Below are positions 59,615-64,000 of a stretch of DNA of 64,000 nt, piece after piece. Where the stretch lies: the NCBI GenBank assembly GCA_963835595.1, contig CAWIGL010000002.1:744001-808000 (forward strand), given 5' to 3'. How positions within the stretch are numbered: position 1 is the stretch's first letter; every line of letters begins with the position of its first letter. A program made the position numbers and the translations under genes. Origin of the DNA: CAWEPK01 sp963835595 (lineage in GTDB: Bacteria > Desulfobacterota > Syntrophorhabdia > Syntrophorhabdales > WCHB1-27). The notes under the pieces were generated by a model. The model did not search any database. It had not been told where the DNA came from and was given only the letters and a program-made list of their open reading frames with translations.

Positions 59615-60454
59615 TTATTCCAGCGGGATCGCCGTTCCCTCCAGTGAGACTAATACCTTTTGTACGCCCGGCACCGTTTTCGTCACCTCATAGATGTCGC
59701 CCCTGGCGCTTTCTTTTCCACGCCATGAAAACATGCCGCTCGTCGGGATACGTCCGGTAACCCGTATCACTCCCTTCTCCGCCTGTATCTCCAGCTCGAG
59801 TCCCTTCGTCCTCTCATCCGCTGCCAGGAGAAACTTGACGTTGCTCGCCAGAACAAAATCCTCGATCAGGCCCTGCGTCTCCGGCAGCTCCTTGAACTCG
59901 TCCTGCTGCAATGCGCTCAGGATCACCCGGCACGCGCTCTCGACGCTCAACTGGGCGATATTGAGCACCAGGTCGTATAAGGAGGGATCGAGCCATTCCA
60001 CGTTGTAGAGGAAACGCACCCATCTGCTGCGTCTCTCGTCCCACCTTTGCGTCGAGCGGATGGCCTCTTCGTAGCTGATGTTTTTCTGCTCCATCAGCTT
60101 CTTGGCGCGGTACTCCAGAGGGGCGATAATGCCTACCTTGAGGACCTGGGGGACGCCTCTGAGCAGAAAATGGCCTGCAAGGCCGTGATAGATGAAGGGG
60201 CCCTCCCGTGCCTTCTTTGCAAGGGCCAACTGCAGCGCCGCCAGATACAGACGGCGCTCCGGCGAAGGTCCGCTGAAAAGTCCTTTCGTCTTTTCGAGCT
60301 GCTGCCAAAGGGCAGCTTCGGTGATGCCGAACTGGTTGGCTACCTGCGTTATCACCTCCCGGCTTACGGCCGGAATGGAAAGCTCCTGCGAGAGGCAATC
60401 CGCCAGCTTCTCGCCGCCGCTGCCCGTGAACCTGGATATCGCTATCACAGTCAT
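59615..60454 (-). CDS. Cytidylate-kinase-like P-loop protein with C-terminal BON domain
   Basis: A 279-residue protein. The N-terminal 200 residues match the cytidylate kinase-like family: ISRFTGSGGEKLADCLSQEL holds the P-loop (GSGGEKLA, ending Ala where Ser/Thr is usual), then FIYHGLAGHFLLRGVPQVLKVGIIAP and the lid EQKNISYEEAIRSTQRWDERR. The last 75 residues form a BON-like domain (KGVIRVTGRIPT, TVPGVQKVLVSLEG). Its role is unknown; similar kinases occur beside anion permeases and signalling genes. It lies about 170 bp after the fused TIGR02186-PEP gene and has its own LysR-box promoter. Confidence 0.78.
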   Translation of the reverse strand: MTVIAISRFTGSGGEKLADCLSQELSIPAVSREVITQVANQFGITEAALWQQLEKTKGLFSGPSPERRLYLAALQLALAKKAREGPFIYHGLAGHFLLRGVPQVLKVGIIAPLEYRAKKLMEQKNISYEEAIRSTQRWDERRSRWVRFLYNVEWLDPSLYDLVLNIAQLSVESACRVILSALQQDEFKELPETQGLIEDFVLASNVKFLLAADERTKGLELEIQAEKGVIRVTGRIPTSGMFSWRGKESARGDIYEVTKTVPGVQKVLVSLEGTAIPLE

Positions 60455-60515
60455 TCGATCCCCCTTAGGCGCCCGTTAATACGGACCAACCTCAAAAGGC
60501 TTCGTAATCATTGAC

Positions 60516-60572
60516 ATTATGTTCCTGTCCGGCAAGCAAGTCAAATCACTAATTCTTATTGCTCCCATAAGT
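60516..60572 (-). promoter_or_regulatory. LysR-box promoter of the cytidylate-kinase-like gene (site 2)
   Basis: Toward the gene: box ACTTAT-N7-ATAAG (60556-60572), 11 bp, -35 TTGACT (60539-60544), 17 bp, -10 CATAAT (60516-60521). The predicted start is about 55 nt before the ATG at 60454. Confidence 0.75.
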
Positions 60573-60627
60573 TTCTTGCAGCCTTTCCGGCGAGACATGG
60601 GATTGAGTGCAAGTCTATGCGCTGTGG

Positions 60628-63600
60628 CTAGGCCGGACGCCCGGCTGCGGCCTTTGCTTCCGCTTCGACGAATTCCGCAACATACCGCTTCATTTGACCC
60701 TCATCGGTCATCCACAGGTCGAGGAGCGACGAGAAGCTCAGGAGGCGGCCGATCATCGTGAGCTCTTCGGCGCCGGAAGCCGGATCGAGTCCGCGGACCC
60801 ACCCGTTGAGGAGGTCCTCCGCAACGTCCACCGTGAAATGATGGAGGCGCAGGACCTCCGAGACGAAGCCCATGCGAAGGCTCCGCTGCCACGGGGCGCC
60901 GCCGCCGCCTTTCATCCGAAAGCTGACATGGTTGTTGTTCTGGTTGTCCGACAGGAAGGCATCGACGATGGCGAAATGGTAAGCCTGCCGGGAGTTGAGG
61001 TTCAGGTAGCTTTCCGTGACGCAGGCATAGTTCGGACTGCCCAGCTCGCGCGCTCCCCGGCTGGAAAGGGTGGTCTCGAAGGTGGACCCGAACGACTGTA
61101 GAGGCGGGGCCGTGTGACGCTGGAACGCAGGGTCGGAAAGGCCGCGCCACAGCGCCCTGAAGGGCGCCGACGTGACGTCCTCCGGCTTCACCGTCCGGCC
61201 TTGTGCCGCCGCCGGGGAGAGTCCCCCGCCGAGATCGACGATATGCATGAATAAAGGCTCGACGGAGACAACCTGCTTGACATTGCCGATCGACGAATTG
61301 AGGAGGCGGTCCCCGATGTCGAACATGGCCTGAATCGCCATCTCGTGGGTAAACCGGATGACATCGTGGAGGGACTGGCACGCCCACGTGCCCATGAAGC
61401 TCATCCCGGACAGGTTTGTGAGCTTGCTCGACACAAAGTCGGGAAGCCCCGTAGTGCGGCGGCCGGTCAGCCTCACCGGGAGACGCCCGCGAAGCTCCGG
61501 CCACAACGCATCGGCAAAGATACTGCGGGCCGCAACGTCGAGGCTCGCCGTCCGGCCTGCCGGCAATATATCAGTCGCGCCCTCCACCCCGAAGAGGCTG
61601 GGTATGCGGAACTCGCGCAAAATGGAGGCTGCGTGGCCCGTCACGGTCCCGTGCTCCACCACTATTCCGCATACGCGGGGGAGCAACCGGACGCAGTCCG
61701 GCTTGAGCCAGGGGACAACAAGGAGGGCGCCGGTCGGTGTTTGCTCCTCGTCCTCAGGCGTCAGGGCGAGATGGATAGGGCCCACAGCCCGGCCCGGCCA
61801 GACCGGCTCCCCGCCTTTCAGGAGGATCTTCGCGTCCCGAGGGATATCTCCGGTCGCTCCCTTCGCCTTTTCCGCAGGCAGCGGCCTGGCCTGGAGGATG
61901 AAGAGCGTGCCTGCCCGGTCGATTGCCCATTCGATATCCTGGGGGCACCGGAAGTAGCGCTCGATGCCGAGGCCGGCCTCCGCGATGCGCAGGACCTCAT
62001 CGTCGGAAACGGAGGCGCGTTCTTGTTCTTCCGGTGATTCCGGCAGGCGTGTTACGCCCCCGCCTTCGGCGCACTCGATGCGCTCCGGCTTGCGGGCGAT
62101 GCGCCGCTCCAGGATGCGGGAGGCGGCCCGCGACACGACGAATTCATCAGCGATGGCTATCCCGCCGGACACTTCCTGCCCCAGGCCGCGTACAGCCGTG
62201 ACGAGGAAGACCGGCTCTTTCCGGCTTTCGGGACGGCGGGTGAAGAGCACACCCGAGGCCCGGGCGAGGACCATGCGCTGCACGAGCACGGCCATGGGGG
62301 TATCGACTTCGGCCAGGCCCGCCGCGCGCCTGTAGAAAACCGACCTGGTGGAAAAGCGGCTTTCTACGACCCGCTTCCAGGCCTCCGGCACCTCCGGCTC
62401 GGGAACGTTGATGAGCGTCTCGAACTGCCCGGCGAACGAAAGACTGCTGTCCTCACCAACGGCGCTGGACCTCACGGCTACGCATTCGCCGCGGTTGCAA
62501 GCCCAGCGACTTATAAGCCGAGCGGATCGCCTGCTCGACCGAAGGCGGTATAGGCGATTCGCGCACAAGCCCTTGCGCCATCTCGCAACGGTGCTTGAAA
62601 TCGGGGGCATCGGGCCGCGCCGGCGCCAGGATGGTGCGGAGCTTACCGGATAGCCCTTCCGCCTCTACGAACTGCCGGTAGGCCTCCGTCGTCACGACGA
62701 ACGCCTCCGGCACGCGCAGCTTCAGATCGCAATCGAGGCGCGCCAGGTTCAACGCCTTGCCCCCTACCCTGTTGGCGGTGATCGAATTGATCTGTCCGAG
62801 CTGAAGGGTGAGAGAAGCGCCCGCCTCATCGGGCATCCTCTCGACGAAGCCCAGCACATCGGTCCGAAGGCCGGCGATGACGTTTTTCAGGTCGAAGTAG
62901 CGGTTCCCCGCGAGCTGATTGAGCACCTGGACCATTTCCTCGGTCCCGTCGAAAAGGGCGCGTATGCGCATGCGGACGCGGGGGTGATAAAAGGAGGACC
63001 AGGACGATTCCTCCTCAAGATCGGCAAGAAGCTCGAGGACCTCATTATTCAGGGTCAGGAGGTTCCTGAACAGATGGTACTTGGCGTGGAGGCGCTCCAC
63101 CGCCTGCGGCGAGCGCGGCTTCAGTCGCAGGCCGAAGAGGCCCTCCATGAAAAGCCTTCTTAAATCGGCTTCCACGTCGAGTATCGGACCGCGGCTCGTA
63201 AGTCCGCCCCTGCGCCTGAGCCGACCGATGAAATCGACTACGACCCCCGTCGTGACGGTCACCAGGAGCGCGAGAAGCCCGAAAAGAACGCCGTTCTGAT
63301 GGGCAAGGTCGAACAGGGAGGCCGGCAGGCCGACGCGCTGAAGCATGACATGCTCGATGTCCCCGTTGAGCACCTTCCCCCCTGCCAGCTCGTAAACGGC
63401 CACCTCCAGGTTGCCTGGCGGGGTGGATGCAGGCAACGCCACGGTCACATTGAAGACGCGCCGCCCCTGCTCCTGATCCGCAAGATGCACCGCCCCGGCC
63501 ACGATGCGGTAGAGGCCCTCGCGTTCCTTGAAATCGACGAAATGTCTGAGCATCAGGTCGCGGTCCACCTTCGTCCCTTCGACCTCCATCTGCGCCTCGA

Positions 63601-63988
63601 TGGGCTCATAGCCTAACTGGAGCTGCGCCCGTACGGCCGGAGTCGCAATCGTCGCCAGGGATGAAGAGGTGTACACTGCATAGAAGGTGGGCGCGTTATG
63701 GAAGGTTACGTGCTCGATCCCGCCCCAGATGAGCCCTGCGATTTTTCCACGGCGGTTAAAGACATGATGCTCCGGCGGCCCCTTGATCCGTACTGCTATC
63801 TGCGAGTCTTTGCCTGCGCTTCCACCGATGCGCAGGGTCGCTCCATTGTAAAATGTGCCGGCCGCGATGCGGGTAGGCTCTACAGTTGAGAAGCTCCCGG
63901 CATAAGCGAGATGGGAGACGACCGCAAAGACAAAGACCGCCGCAATTGCGCGCTCAAGGAAACGAAGGCATATTCGGGACTTATCCAT
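60628..63988 (-). CDS. Fusion of a TIGR02186 membrane domain to a PEP/pyruvate-binding swivel-domain protein (frameshifted)
   Basis: About 1119 residues after removing one base near 62478 (LGLQ / RGECVAVRSSAVGED). Order: signal peptide (1-32), TIGR02186 periplasmic domain (33-230), one membrane helix (LLALLVTVTTGVVVDFI, about 240), a helical linker like the N terminus of the protein at 41967, the ATP-grasp domain (about 420-740; ARASGVLFTRRP, RCPQDIEWAID), the swivel His domain (VVEHGTVTGHAASILREF) and the same C-terminal domain (VDLGGGLSP, FRALWRGLSDP, NSRQAYHFAIVDAF, NQNNNHVSFRMKGGG). Periplasmic sensing joined to cytoplasmic phosphotransfer is inferred. The 5' flank is outside the window. 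Confidence 0.8.
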
Positions 63989-64000
63989 CGCACATCTCAC

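Overview
The window comes from a GC-rich, strictly anaerobic sulfate-reducing bacterium of the Desulfobacterota (Deltaproteobacteria) type. Nearly the whole dissimilatory sulfate-reduction set lies on one strand between 44.9 and 58.4 kb: sat, a 96-codon small gene, aprB-aprA, qmoA-qmoB-qmoC, two YkgJ-type cysteine-cluster genes, a 105-codon gene, and dsrA-dsrB-dsrD. A heterodisulfide-reductase/Flox-type electron-bifurcating operon (32.8-39.7 kb) is nearby. Genus cannot be fixed from the sequence alone.

Layout. 0-7.8 kb: miscellaneous genes (DUF6599, AroE-like dehydrogenase, a PEP-CTERM protein behind a c-di-GMP-type riboswitch, gamma-glutamyltransferase, sulfatase-maturase-like radical SAM protein, dienelactone hydrolase, archaeal-type riboflavin kinase) and a near-perfect parS-like palindrome. 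8.2-32.7 kb: a catabolic region with a TAT-exported enoate/fumarate-reductase-like flavoprotein, an FhlA-like sigma-54 activator, a 16-kb co-directional run (TRAP transporter, acyl-CoA dehydrogenase, FixABCX-type ETF system, B12-dependent acyl-CoA mutase with MeaB, enoyl-CoA hydratase, two class III CoA-transferases, lipoate-ligase-like and PaaK-like ligases), a heptaheme cytochrome and an MmgE/PrpD protein. Four sigma-54-type (-24/-12) promoters precede transcription units here, which fits control by the local activator. 32.7-39.8 kb: flx/hdr operon led by a 33-codon membrane-protein gene. 39.8-44.6 kb: TauE/SafE permease and a TIGR02186-type membrane protein, convergent with a PEP/pyruvate-binding phosphotransferase-like protein. 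44.9-58.4 kb: dsr-qmo-apr-sat. 58.6-64 kb: LysR regulator, cytidylate-kinase-like/BON protein, and a giant protein that fuses the TIGR02186 domain to the PEP/pyruvate-binding protein.

The most interesting signals are two. First, four copies of a composite promoter with identical geometry: a CTTAT-N7-ATAAG box, 11 bp, a TTGACT/A -35 box, 17-18 bp, and a -10 box. They lie before sat, the hdr operon, the TauE/TIGR02186 pair and the cytidylate-kinase-like gene, and one copy overlaps the divergent lysR gene. This suggests one LysR-controlled sulfur-respiration regulon. Second, the TIGR02186 + PEP-swivel-domain protein occurs twice, once split and once fused, with a shared uncharacterised C-terminal domain; this looks like an undescribed membrane-linked phosphotransfer system in that regulon. 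The B12 mutase is also unusual because several residues conserved in the known mutases are replaced.

Caution: at least 14 single-base frameshifts interrupt otherwise well-conserved genes, including dsrB, aprA, qmoB, qmoC, hdrB and lysR. Most look like one extra base, several of them in short homopolymers, so they are more likely sequence errors than real gene decay. Such genes are listed at full span with the approximate break.
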